Below are positions 32,603 to 45,200 of a DNA stretch of 64,000 nt, one piece after another (the stretch's first letter is position 1; the number at the start of each line of letters is the position of its first letter). The stretch is from NCBI GenBank assembly GCA_963970005.1, contig CAXAMN010022906.1, positions 548,919 to 612,918 on the forward strand, written 5' to 3'. The position numbers and the translations under genes are program-made. The notes beneath the pieces were generated by a model that had not been told where the DNA came from, ran no database searches, and saw only the letters and a list, made by a program, of their open reading frames with translations. Origin of the DNA: Durusdinium trenchii. Taxonomy: Eukaryota; Sar; Dinophyceae; Suessiales; Symbiodiniaceae.

Positions 32603-35600
32603 CCGTTCGGTCAGGATCATGATTCCAATTGTAACAATATAGATATCCCTGATCAACTGGCCGTGCCCTGTGAGTTGTGGCTGTGGACAACCGGGATTGT
32701 TCGAGGTATCAAGACTGAGGGTAGCCAAGACCAACAAAGGATTAAAATTGATTGAGATTGAGATTCAAATTATTCGAGGCCTTGAAAGCATCGATGCACT
32801 CTTTGCTCCGCAGGGCATGTGATTCCTCGGCTCTCCAGTGATCATGAATCCGGGACGAGGAGATTCTACACCAGGCAAGAACTCTCTGAAACCGGCTGCT
32901 CTGGGTCCTCAACTGGAATACCATCGTTTAAAGCATTACAGAGCGAATTGAGGATTAATAACTGCATAACAGCATGACCAAGTGGAAATGCCCACGAAGA
33001 TACTTAAGCTGGAAGGTCCTTCCGTTGATAAAGGCTTTTGTTCGATAGTATGCTAGAGCATTTCGGAGGTCAATGCGACAGTTCTCTGCTGTAAGCACCC
33101 CCCAACTCAAAGGCCTCAATGCCACAACTCAAGCGCCTCGACTCAAACCTGTAATCAATAACTATTACCAGGTAATTACCTCAATTCATTCGTGCTCTTG
33201 AGCTCGGTGACCTTGAGACCGCGAAATAGGAGTGAGCGTGTGCGGAATTGAGAGTGGGGAGACCTCTGCGACTGCAACTTAACTACCCTTTTGCTATGAG
33301 TAGCAAGAATCCTGTTCAAAAGGGTCTGCTGCCCATAGCACGTCCACAAAATGACACGAACTCCTTCCATTTCTGTACATCGTCACTCTTCCAAGGCTCA
33401 ACCAGCTCGTCCACCATCGCATCGTTACTGGAGCTCAAGCCTCTCATCTCCTCACACAAACGCATTGGTCGACCAAATCAACTCGGCGGCTTCTGTGGCT
33501 TCAAAAATCGTCCAAGAGAATCTACTTGCCGATCAAACAGCGCAAAATTCTCCTCAAACCTTTGCCGTCCATGAAAGTGGAGCCAAGCGGTGTGTGGGTC
33601 TCCCATCTTCTCCTGAGAAGCTGAAGATCAACACCCTGGTCACATCCACAATGAATGTGATGCATTAAAACTTCCCCCCGTTTTTGTCTCTGACCATCTG
33701 ACTCCATTTATATAAGGGTTTTTAAAGTTGGTTGAAATCATAAAACACCACTGTTAAGTGCATTGCTTACCAAGGATATCACGTGGAGCGTCTTCCATTT
33801 TTCTCAAGGCTCTCAAAAGTCCAAGCAGGCTGTCATGTTTCAACAATGATCGCTTGGTCATGCAGAAATCCCGTTTGGAGGATAAACAAACATTCCATAA
33901 CATTCCAATCCTTACTCGCGCACCTGAAGCCCTGGCTTTTGGCTTCTAGAATTCACAAGGGCGTGTGGCAGCGGAATCTGGTTGCACACTGAAGCGCTTT
34001 CCAACACATAGAATGTCGAAGCTATGGGTCCCATTGGTGAAGCACGAGCCATCCAGGTCACCCAGGCAGCTCCTTGTTGCACAGGACGACGGTGACGGAG
34101 AATTTGAGCGAAGTGCCCAAAGGGGCGATCAGCGCTGTGAAATATGTACCTCTCGGCAATCGGCAGCAAGGCTACAACACTTTTGTCCAAACAGTCAGTT
34201 CTGGCAAAAGTTTGAACGCGCTGCAAGAAAGTCTTTAAAAAAGAGCTTGATGGCTCCGAAGCTCATTGAACATGCGACTCTTCGTAGTCAAGCTCTAAGT
34301 AGCTCTACAAATCCCATGGTCTACTCACAGGCCGTGTGGAATATGAAACGGTCTAATTAGTCTAATTAGTAATAACTAGTAAGACGTAGCCAAAAGCACA
34401 CTGTATTCGTTCTTCAAATCAAACACTTTGGAAACAATGTTACATTGCATTGTCTGTCCCAGCGGCAGATCCTCCGACGGCGTCCACCAATGGCTGCCCA
34501 CACTCCCGCTGAACGGCTGAGGCATTTCTTGGGAGGTGAATCGTCGTGGGGGCTTGTTTCTAGTAGCGTCCTTGCTCCTAGTAGTGATGCCAGGAGCCCC
34601 TAGTAGCTGTCTTGTTACTACTAGTAAGGCACTTGTTACTAGAAGCGATGCACTTGTTACTAGTAGCGAACAATCGTGGGGGCTTGGAGATGGATCAGGT
34701 TGACAACTCCAAGTGGTCACAGTGTCGCCTAAATGTGTGCAGTGAGACCGGCGATTGATCGACATTGGTCTGAATTAAATTGCCAAAACGAGACCGAACC
34801 TGCCGACAAACAAAGTGGCTCAGTCGGCAGTGTTCAAGTGTGCACATCTCAAAAAGGAATTGTTCATGATTGTTCCCATTCAGTTTGAATCTGTTTGAGA
34901 TACCCAATGTCACGGCTGTCACGGTACAGCTTGAATCAACGTGGCATTGCTGAAAGAGAGTTGTCGCCGCAGCGATATGGCTATAGCTTTGAGCTGTTCT
35001 CCAAAAACTTTGCCGGGCATGGTCTGTAAACAGTTCTGGCCATTGTGTGATCCATTTGTGGGATCCGATACTATCCAATCACAAGACAATCGAGATGTGG
35101 GTGCTCAAGTACCACGTACCACAGATGTTGGTTCATGTTGTTTCTGGCCATAGGGTCCGCACAGCACTTCCGGAGGATGGTTGTGTATATTGCCTGTGTT
35201 CGAGTGCAAGCAGCGAAGGTGCTTTTCCTGCGCCCTCTGCACAATGGTATAAATAGTTGGTCTTTTTTGCCATGCCTACTCTGCAAGAGATTCTCTTCCC
35301 TCAGAAATAGACCCATCCACAAGTGACTGTTCAAAGGAAGTGGTCTTCAATGCAACAGTTCTTGTTTCAGTACTCACCTAAACGCTTGCGGATGGCTAAC
35401 TTGACTTGGCAGCTTGGCACATGTGATCCTGCGACATCTGATACAACTCGCAGATGTACATTTATGGATATATTATGTATATACACCGTTTACAGTATGT
35501 CTATCTGTGTGGCTCTCTGCGTTAAGATAAAGGACGTTTGGTGGTGCAGTTCAATTTGATTTGAACCCTGCAAGTTAGGGTCAAATGTGTATACTATATA

Positions 35601-36150
35601 TACATATATTTACAAATGTGGTCTCCACTGGCCTGGTCATGTCACCCACGACCGCAGGAGCACCAACCAAGATCAAAGAGTTAGCCAAGTGAGAGTGTTC
35701 ATGTGTGTGCACTAATCGGGCAGACCCCTATTAAGTCTCTTTCCCTTCTGGCACTGTCCACTCGCCCCTCACATTTTTTCGCTGGGCCCTCACCTGAAGC
35801 ACAACAGGTTCTCAGAATAACGGCATTCTCACCAAAATCCGGAAACTTTCTCTGACCCTTCCTACAGCGATCGACCCCAAAACGAGTTTGAAGCCACTAT
35901 CGAATGAGACATGTTGCATGTCAAACAGTAAACGGGTCGAAATTCTATCTTCCAGTTGTCATAGTTCTTCAGAGTTTTTGGTTTAGCTTCCATTTGCTCT
36001 AGCATGAATGCTTGAAATCTGACCTGAAGACTTTTGGGGGCTCACACCACTACCCAGTTGGTTGCCAGGGAGCGATGTTTTTTGGCAAATCAGGATCCAA
36101 AAGACCTTCAGTAAGGTTTGAGCGGGGCAATCCTGCTTGAAGACAAGGAA
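32603..36150. other. no supported gene; cluster 5 inside
   Basis: Contains the fifth CTACTAG cluster at 34555-34680. Some minus-strand frames between 34700 and 35320 stay open for over 100 codons with ordinary composition but without a motif. They may be exons or chance, and I do not call them. Confidence 0.45.
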
Positions 36151-36203
36151 CGCAAAGCATGCATCAAAATGTTCTCTGATGAAGGCCTTGTCCAGAGCCT
36201 TTC
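36151..36203 (-). CDS. CobW gene exon M (C-terminal end)
   Basis: Opens after GCAAAG|GAAAGG and reads KALDKAFIREHFDACFA, the closing helix of the CobW C-terminal domain. The frame stays open to a TAA at 35983, far beyond the usual protein end, so a further donor or a C-terminal extension is possible; the left limit is set at the end of recognisable homology. Confidence 0.75.
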
Positions 36204-39200
36204 CTTTGCTCTCCAAAAGCTGGCTTGGCTTGTGTACACCCACTCTGCAACAATCCAATATGAGAAACCGCTTTGTTCTTCTTTGAGCATCAGAACTACA
36301 GTAGGCAGAAATTGAAAAAACTGTCCAGTCAAAGCACTTTGCTGGGGAATTAGGGGAAACACCTGCAGAAATCGCAAAGGCAAAAAGTGATTGATGTTCA
36401 ACCTGGCAAACTGCATCACCCAGTCCGATCAATTTTGAGAGGTTGAAGATTTCAATTGTACAATTTGAGCTTGCAGGGTAATTGCATGTAAAGGCTCGAG
36501 AGGCAATGTACTGCTATTATCTGATTCGAGCAATCTCCAGCAGGGGCTGAGGGCGAAAGTTTGGAAAACAAATTAAAGCATACCGTGCAATGTATTGTAT
36601 CCCAATGCACGCAGGTGCTTGTACTTGGTCTGTCTTTGTAATGTGATTGTCACGAAGCCGCCGTTCTCATTGATCACACACCATGTGCTTCCTCACAACA
36701 GTCCAATTCCATTCCCCAGTAGTCACTATGCGGCACGCCCTGGCACACCTTTGCGAGTGGGTGGCATAGCATAGCACACCCTGTTTTCTCCAAAAATATC
36801 TACTTCAAGTAGCCTGACAGCGCTCTGCAACCTCCAGTTCCGCGTATAATTTATTCCGCTTCCAAGAAAACTGTCAAACAAAATGACGTTTAAGTTTAGC
36901 TGGTCCCGAATGCAGAACACAAATTTCATATTGGGTTTGTCGGGAAAGCAAACAAGACTCACAACCATCTCTTGGGCCCTTGCACATTCCGACATCGTGG
37001 TTCCGTTTTTTCTTGAACACTTAAACAAAAACGAAAAGGCCTCGAACTTGGTTCGTTGGGGAAGGTTGATGAAGTTCAACTTTGCCTTCTATAGCCTCTA
37101 GCCAGCAGAAAACGCAAAATGGCATCCAATCGGGCTTGTCGGTCACCCATACATTCATGTCACCCAGGCCAACTTACACAACAGCATTTGCCAACTTACA
37201 ACAGTAGCATGTTCTAAAGACAATGGAAAAGGCCATCTGACCAACAACGCACTGCCATCGCACCGCCGCAGAATGTGCATTCCGGAACCTACCTTGACAG
37301 CACAAAAACATCCCGGCGGCCCGGAAACTGAAGTCGCGTTCTTTGCACAGTTTAGAGGCACTGATGTTGTCAAAAGTTGTGTTTTCTGGAACGTTTTACA
37401 TGCAACGCTAGCAAATGAAAGGCTCATCCAAACCAAAAGCCTGTATTTCGGACCCGGCGGCCAAACATGCCAAAACAATTGAAGGTACGAGGTAGAGGCA
37501 AAGGAGAACTTCACCCAAAGCTTGAAACAAAACCCCTGATGCGTGCACTTGAAGTGGCGGTGGCTGGGAAACACATCAGGAAGCGAAAGCCGCAGGCGGA
37601 AGAATCTGCATCATTTCTCGACGATATGTTTTCGTTTGCACAAAAGGCTCGGCTCAACCCAAGAAGTTTTCGTCGACACACATTCCAAGAGGTCTATGTC
37701 AATTAGCTTCTTGTTGCTAGTAGTAAGAATGCTACTAGTAGTATTGCCAGGAGCCCCTAGTAGCGTCCATGCTCCTAGTAGTAAGGCCAGGAGCCCCTAG
37801 TAGCGAACCTTGTTACTCGTTTGCACAAAAGGCTCCCAAGAGGTCGCCATTTGAGCTGAGGCTCCGATGAAGACGATCTTCGTGATCCTCTTCTCGTCCT
37901 TTCCCCATGGTTCAGCATCTGCCTCATCGCTGACGTCCATCACGGCATGGAAGACGTGCTTGAAGGGATGGTTTTTCACGGCAAGGATTCCCTTTATTCT
38001 GAAGATCGTGCCTAAGCCGAACGTTGTGCAAACTGTTGCAAAGCATGTGTTTGATATGTGCTGCAAATGTTTTGGCCTCCGAACACTAGATTCACTAGAT
38101 GAATCTATTAGTGTTTGTTTAACTAATAAGCATCATGAAGTCTCAGAAGAATTGAAAGAACAAAACACAATTCAACACAGCGACTGAGCACGTGATCCAC
38201 CCCTAGCCTCTCTCTGGGGGTAGCTGACCCATCGTCTGCATGAAGTTTGAGAGCTTTGAAGGGAGCCTTGGATTCCATTCACTACGACGCTGGAGGCGTT
38301 CAAGACCGGCACTGAGATCACCAATTCCATCGTGTGCTGTTACACTGGATGTTTAAACAGAAGAATGCTGCAGGGTCTACAATAAAAATTTTGCAAGCAA
38401 AACAAAAGGCTCCATGGAAATACTGTTGCACGGTGTTCTCAGAGTGTTCTTTTCGCAGCTCTGTCCTCTGTCAACAGCAATATCAACCGCAACCAAATCC
38501 GGCAAACCATACCTGCCCTGCCACCTGCAGTTTCATCAAGTGGCAATTCTCCTTCTCGGACCAGCGCCATGGAATTTACTCGGCTGTCGTGTCTACTCCT
38601 GAGTTGGAGAAAGCACTGAACTCGCACTGACCTTTTCAGGAGCATTGCAACATTGCTACTTGCTGTCGTTCACTTCTTGCAGCTAAGCAGGCTTTTGCTT
38701 TTTGGCCACATGGCCATGTTCATCACTGTGACCATGTCCATGCCCACTGTTACCATTCGTCTCAGCATGGCCATGATCCTCCAGTGATCCAAGGAAAACT
38801 CAACACAACTCCCGGCGATTCATGCCACTAAAGGGACATGAATACCCATGTGTCCCTACTCAAGAGTGTGCATGCGTCTCTTCGTAGACAAATCACCCAA
38901 AGAGCTGCAATTTTCCATCTGGTCATGTCCAATGCTCCTCCGTGCAATTGGGATCATGCCCTTCACCATGCCCATGGTGTCCACCTGAGGGCTGCTGATT
39001 GGAGACATCCAAAAGAGAACTGTGCGTTACTTTGAAATGAGTGAAAGACGGCATCCTTCAAGGAATGGTTTACCGACTGCTGAGCGAGACATGGCAAATT
39101 GCACAAACACCCCGCCCCAGACACGCCAGCAAGGATCTTGGACGTAGGCTATTCTGATTCCCTCTGCGTGAACGATGAGATGGGTCGAACAACGCAACCC

Positions 39201-42200
39201 TACAGTCCTACGGGTAAGGAAAAGAGTTGCTTAAACAGAAAGGTCTCACATCTGCTGTCATTCTCTTAAGTGTAAGAAATTCCATATTTTTTGTCAGGGT
39301 AACCAATCAAACCTGAAGGGTGCGCCAAAGAAAGAAGAGCCATGTCAGTCCAATCTTTGTACTTGCACCCCATGTGGGCATGCGGTTGGGAAAATGCGCC
39401 TTCATGGCCACCATGACCACCATGGCCACCATGGCCACCGTCTTTATGATCTTCTTCTAAAGCTGCCTCACCCGCCAGCGTGGTCACAGATTGGTTCTTC
39501 CAAAGTCCCAGTACCCAGAACATGTACGTGGCATCCATCAGAAGTCTTGGCGTGTGGCACCTCTTTCTCGATCTCTACATTGACGAAGTTCGTCATGTCC
39601 TGACTCTGATGTCGTGCGGTCACGAACAGGTCAGAAATTGCTGCTATTGGTGCCAGTCTCCAATCAATGGCTTTATTTCGTACAGTAGTACCCGGAATAT
39701 TGTACACAAGAAAGTCCTGTGGAATAGAATGTATGTACATGTTCCTATCAAAAGACTAATTAAAGCTCATAGATTGAAGCACATCCATCGGATGTCAACC
39801 AGCCGGGGCTTTATGTTAAACTCTGCGTGGTTCTGAAAAAATAGTTTGTCTGCAAAAGAGAATAGCGTGACCGGCTAGTGGCAACTCGTAAACATCTTGG
39901 TTGATGTACAGTGTATGTGTGTGTGTGCATAATGACCATGCTGGTTTTCTTGTGCGAGAACATTGGGTTTAGGAAACGAACCAAGCATGCTCTTCAATTC
40001 ATGGTTCGACGATTGCTTTCAAACTACTCTTCGATGTCAAGTGTCAAGTATACATTGCAAGGTTCTACAACCAGAAAACAATTTAGCCGTGGGCCTTAGA
40101 TTCAGCTTGATGAAATACATGGAAAGGGTCAAGCTACACAAGAACCTTGCCGCCAAGGGGACATGAGCTCTCAAATTCGAAAGCTCTGATATCTTTACTC
40201 TGCCTCGCACCTCAGTGCTGTTTCAGATTTCAGTCGTCCGATGCATGTTCATAGGTCAAAGCAGCGGCTTATGAAGACTTGCTCGGGGTCGATCCCAGCA
40301 GTCTGCATAGAAATAAAAATTTCAGGCATCGATGTGTGGATTGGTAAGGAGATCAAGGGCATCCCCAAAAGAACACGTGGCGCTGAAACTTAAGCTATGT
40401 GAAAACTTGAGTGTGCTAGTGAAGAATGTGGCATCCAAGTAGCGGAAGGCACAATCTTTGCAAATGCATTGATGTCTCTTAATCTCTCCTGCACACAAAC
40501 AGAGCAACATAGAATAGCCCCGCAATCTCAGTGTGACGGTCACTCTCCATGGTAAGATAGATCTAACAGCGGTTGTATCTCGGAGGCTCTGGAAGGGTTG
40601 GAATACACTTTTGAGGCCTCGGGGCAGAGGAGCTGAGAAAAACTCAAGCGAACTGGGCCCACCTTGGTTTTGATGGCTTCCTCAGACGTAACCAAGTCCA
40701 ACTTGTTGAGAAGGAGCTTGTCGCAAAAAGCGACCTTGCGCCGCGTCCAGCGGGTAGTTCAAGGATCACCTGATCACCAGTCCTGAAGCCTCAAATTTGA
40801 CGCTGTATCGAGATTCATGTATGTATGTACAGTCGTACAGTATATATATATATGTACATACTATATGTGTATATACGTAATTCTAGTATACTTACGATGT
40901 TGAGATTCATGTTGATAACTTTGACAAATACAGATGTTGGGAGGAACAGTTCCCCTTACTTTTAGAACCCCTAGCATGTCCTGAGAGTCTGAGTGCCGTG
41001 CATTCAGGAATTCAGGATCAGTATTAAGCATCAGAAAAGGAATGGACAGGGAAACATGCCTGATTTAAAAAGTGGTGTCTGAATCAAGATTGTGTTGAGG
41101 CCTGAAGAGAAGAGACCAAAGAACAATGATCATCCTGCGAGTGGATACGTATCCTGACAAGGGTCTGAAAGAACAGTTACTGTAATGTAAAATCTACATC
41201 CCTGCCTGCATGGGAGAACACTTCCCCCCTGATTCTTACAATCAGCCCACGTCTTAGTGTTCAGGACATCCTAGCCCACTGCTGGTAATGGTAGAGGCAC
41301 CTCTCAGCCTATTGGCATGTCCACCCCAGCAACAGCAGCCTGCTGGTAGGCCTCGTTGACGGCTCCCTCTTCCACCTGCCGAAAGCACAAGGCCTTCAAT
41401 CAAAATCTGAGGCTCCAATGAATACTGTACAGTATGGATCCAACAGGGTCCGTCAAAAAGGACAACTGGATAAAGCTGGGCAATTTCCTTGGTTCTAGCG
41501 TCTTCAAATAGGAGCAAAAGCTTGCGTGAGCTAAACCTGCCGTCAGCCAGGGAGGCAATTAACAAGAATAAAGACGTTGTGGGCTTTCAGAAGACTTTGG
41601 CGGCAAGGTGCCAAAGTAAATATAGTATATAGATGTGTTTGGGGCTGTTTTGAGAAAGAATTACATAATAAGATGAAACTAGCCTCAAAAGCAATGTGCT
41701 GCAGCTGTTCAAAGTACATTCAGCTGAACTCCTGAGTTTGCTAGGCATCTAGATGTTCGACTTGAAACCTTGAACCAGCTGAACCTCAATAATTGTCTAG
41801 TCAAACAAATTCAGTTACAAATAACGGAGCTCAACTTTGTCTCGAGCTTGCGGACACGATCTCGCGCCTCAAAGGACCCTTCCACTATGGTAGCAGGGGG
41901 TTCTCTAGGGTTGCTGACATCACATAGCATGGCACATATGATGGTTGACCAAATTGTGCTCTTACGGACACGTCATTCTTCGCAAAAAAACAGTGTTCGT
42001 ATAATATGCTAGAAGTCTTCTTGGTTTGGTTTTTGTCCACATACCTATCCTATCTGTCGCATACTTTTCGCAACAAAAACTCGCAAAATGTAATAAAACT
42101 AAAAGAGAAAGAAAGAAAAAAACTTCCGCAAAAAAAACATAAGAGGCTCCGAATGAACCTAGGCCTTATGTCGACCTTTTGATCAAATTAACTACCGTAT

Positions 42201-45200
42201 GTACACAGGACGTGAAATCAACAACGATGAGTACACACAGAACCTCCCTTGGAACCGAGGGTTGTCTAGTCAATTGGTGTAAGACACAACAATGGACACG
42301 GATAGCACCAAAGAAAAACAAAGTGACCGCGAAGGATCTCGTTGTTTCTTTAGTGCAAAACGGAGATCTCGATTGAATCGACACTTGGGCTTTGTTGCAT
42401 TCTGCAGATGTTCTGGATGAAACAATGCTGACTTTCCAAAGTCATCGGAAGATCATTGTGGAATGGTCATGAAAATGGTGTGCGTATGAATCGGTTTCGA
42501 TGTGTACTGGGCACATGGCAGCGTTGGTCGGCGTGCAATGCGGTTGTTGTGAATGGGTCCAAAACCCAGGGAACCTAGAGTGAAGAGGCTCGTGCAGCCA
42601 GTTTTGATGTACTAGCGATATTAAATGTAGAGGCAGTAAGGGCATCAAGATGTTTGACTACTACCAGACGAATAGTTTCACTCTTGGAGTCGAATTGCCA
42701 CACAGCTCTGGCTATGGTTCGAGTTCAATTGTGCTGGGGACCAACCAAGGCTGTGCTGCTTGTCAACTAATAAGTTCTTCCACGCGTGCTTGCTGGTTGG
42801 GACGCAAGGTGACGTAAGGTGTGTCAACTCTGATTTGCTCAAAGCGTCTTGAGTCGAGCCTGGGTTGTGGCGAAATTATATAACGTCTGCCGTGTATGTC
42901 CGGACCTTTTCAGTGTGTTCCTTGTGGAGTACATATCAGGAATGGATGTTACGACATAATTGGCCAAAATCCGAATCGTCATGTTCCGTGTCTGTTTGGC
43001 ACTGTGGTCTGCAAGATCAATGCCTACAATGGTGAACATGTCGAACAGGCTGCGAGCGTCAAGATACCTTCTACGTAGGTGAAGACACCTTATGTACAGT
43101 ACTGTATGTGTATTTGCATAATGTTGCGCTTCCAGCAGTGGCAAATGATCTGCAGCATAAGCTCAGCTTGGTGCCTCTTGTAACTATTGAACTATAACTA
43201 TAACTATAGATCAGATCCTCTCTGTTTGGGGAACTATCATGATCTACCATGTTCTCTCTTAAGAATATTGTATAAATTGCACGTCTCAAAGATGTTCTTT
43301 TCGGTCATCGAGCTACACAACCCAACCAAACCTCATGCATCACCTTTAAATCACTGCTCAGCTGTGTTTGCGCTTGTATTTTAGCAATGTGCTCTTTGGT
43401 GTCCAACCACAATCCACCAATACACTCACCTGCTGCCAATTGACATGTGTGTATATATAATATTTACTGCAGCCCATTGACGACGTGGTTGACGACTGAG
43501 AGGAAACTCTCTACAGCATGCATATCAGAAACCAAATACAAAAAACCTAGAAGCAATCGCCAAAGGCAGGGATTGTGAATTGTCGACGCCAAGAGGCACT
43601 TGTCACTGCAGCACGAGCTTTCCATGTTGCATCCTTGATTCCAATCTGCCTAGCGGGAGGTCCCTATATGCCTCGTCGTCCAGGCGCTTCAGGATGTTCT
43701 TCGCATCAGCCACGGTAATAACCTAGATGAAAATGTGCACGGAATCTTGCATCAAGGTACAATTGTTGACTACTGCTTGGAGATACTTGAAGAGGAAGCA
43801 TGCACGCCGACTTTCAAGGCATCCTTCACTGTCACCTACTTGGCTCATAACATGTCAAGGTGACCAAGGCTGCTAAGAGGTAGATCGCAGAAAGGTTCCC
43901 ATGTATAATTGTGGCATCAAATGTGTATTGTATGCTACTCAGACCTAATGACATAGGAACTTGCTGGGTTAGTGACGAAGGAGTTGTGGGCCACTGTGTT
44001 TGAATCATCAGTCAGTAGACAAGGTTGTCAAATGTAGTACACAGCAGGATGACATAGGGGACGTTCTGCCAGTAGATGACTCCAAAAATAGTATAACAAA
44101 ATACCGTGCCCAAACACAAAATATGACTGCGTCAAGTTTCATGACTTAGGTGCGTTACCTAAGTTTTTCCCACTGCCTGAGCTATGTCAAATGGTTTTTT
44201 GCGACCCAAGTTCAACTTCTCAAACAGATCTACTGTATGTTTTTTGGCCTTCTGGCTGTCTCTAATGAAACTGTTTGTATACAGAGTATCTATCTAACAG
44301 AATATCTATCTAACAGAATATCTATCTATCCATCTATCTATCTATCTGTAGTCTTTTTGCTGCTTGGTTTGACCTCACACTTGCATCCTCTGCCCTCCGA
44401 GAATGTGAGCCTTGAATTGAAACTCCGCAAAAAAAGATACCCCCCAAACAGTGTCTTGAGCATTTTTGAGGTCTAGAGTCTAGAGGTCTAAGCTCTGGAG
44501 GTGTAGAAGCAGGAGGTATTGGGTTCCAGAGAGATCTACATCTCGTCCAGCGCCAAACAGATCTAAAGGTTAAGACAATCAGAACGCCTAGAGATCGACA
44601 AAAATGATATCTCTGGGTCTCAAGAGGTCTCAAGCTCTTGGCCTGTCTGGATCTCAAGGGCTCTAGGCCCTAGATATCCATATCTCTTGACCAGCCTTGG
44701 ATCTCAAGGCCAGACCTGCAAGAGCACCATCTGCGGGCACATATATAAGTTCACATATCAGGGCGCGCGTCTCGAAGCACAGTATGAGAGCGCACGCATG
44801 AGAGCACACATATGAGAGAGCACATGTGCTGCGCTTGCCACGACACCTGCACTTCCATGTTCAACAACGAGAGCGCAGTCGAGGAAAGCACCACCAATTT
44901 TTGTGAGCCTGCGTGATCGAAATGCACTTCGAAGATCCTGAGGTGAATGAATGTACCGTAAATAGGAGCATATAGCCGGACACGGACGCGAGCACCACTT
45001 AACAGTTACTGTAAGAACCCCTAGTGTTACAACACTGTTTGGGGAAAAATGGACTGGACAGTATTATATAAGTATTAAGACAATTGTGTGTTTAAGTGGC
45101 CTAAATTCGTAGTCGAAACTCTGACATTGGTGAATATCATTTGGAAACAAACAAAATATCTGAATCTAGACGCCCTTTCATTCAAGTAGTTTGCATTGGG

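Noticed and set aside
39468-39740. Minus-strand frame ISDLFVTARHQSQDM... as an extra CobW exon
   Set aside because: It does not match the expected sequence between INAFAKI and the His-rich insert, and its frame does not lead into exon K1.
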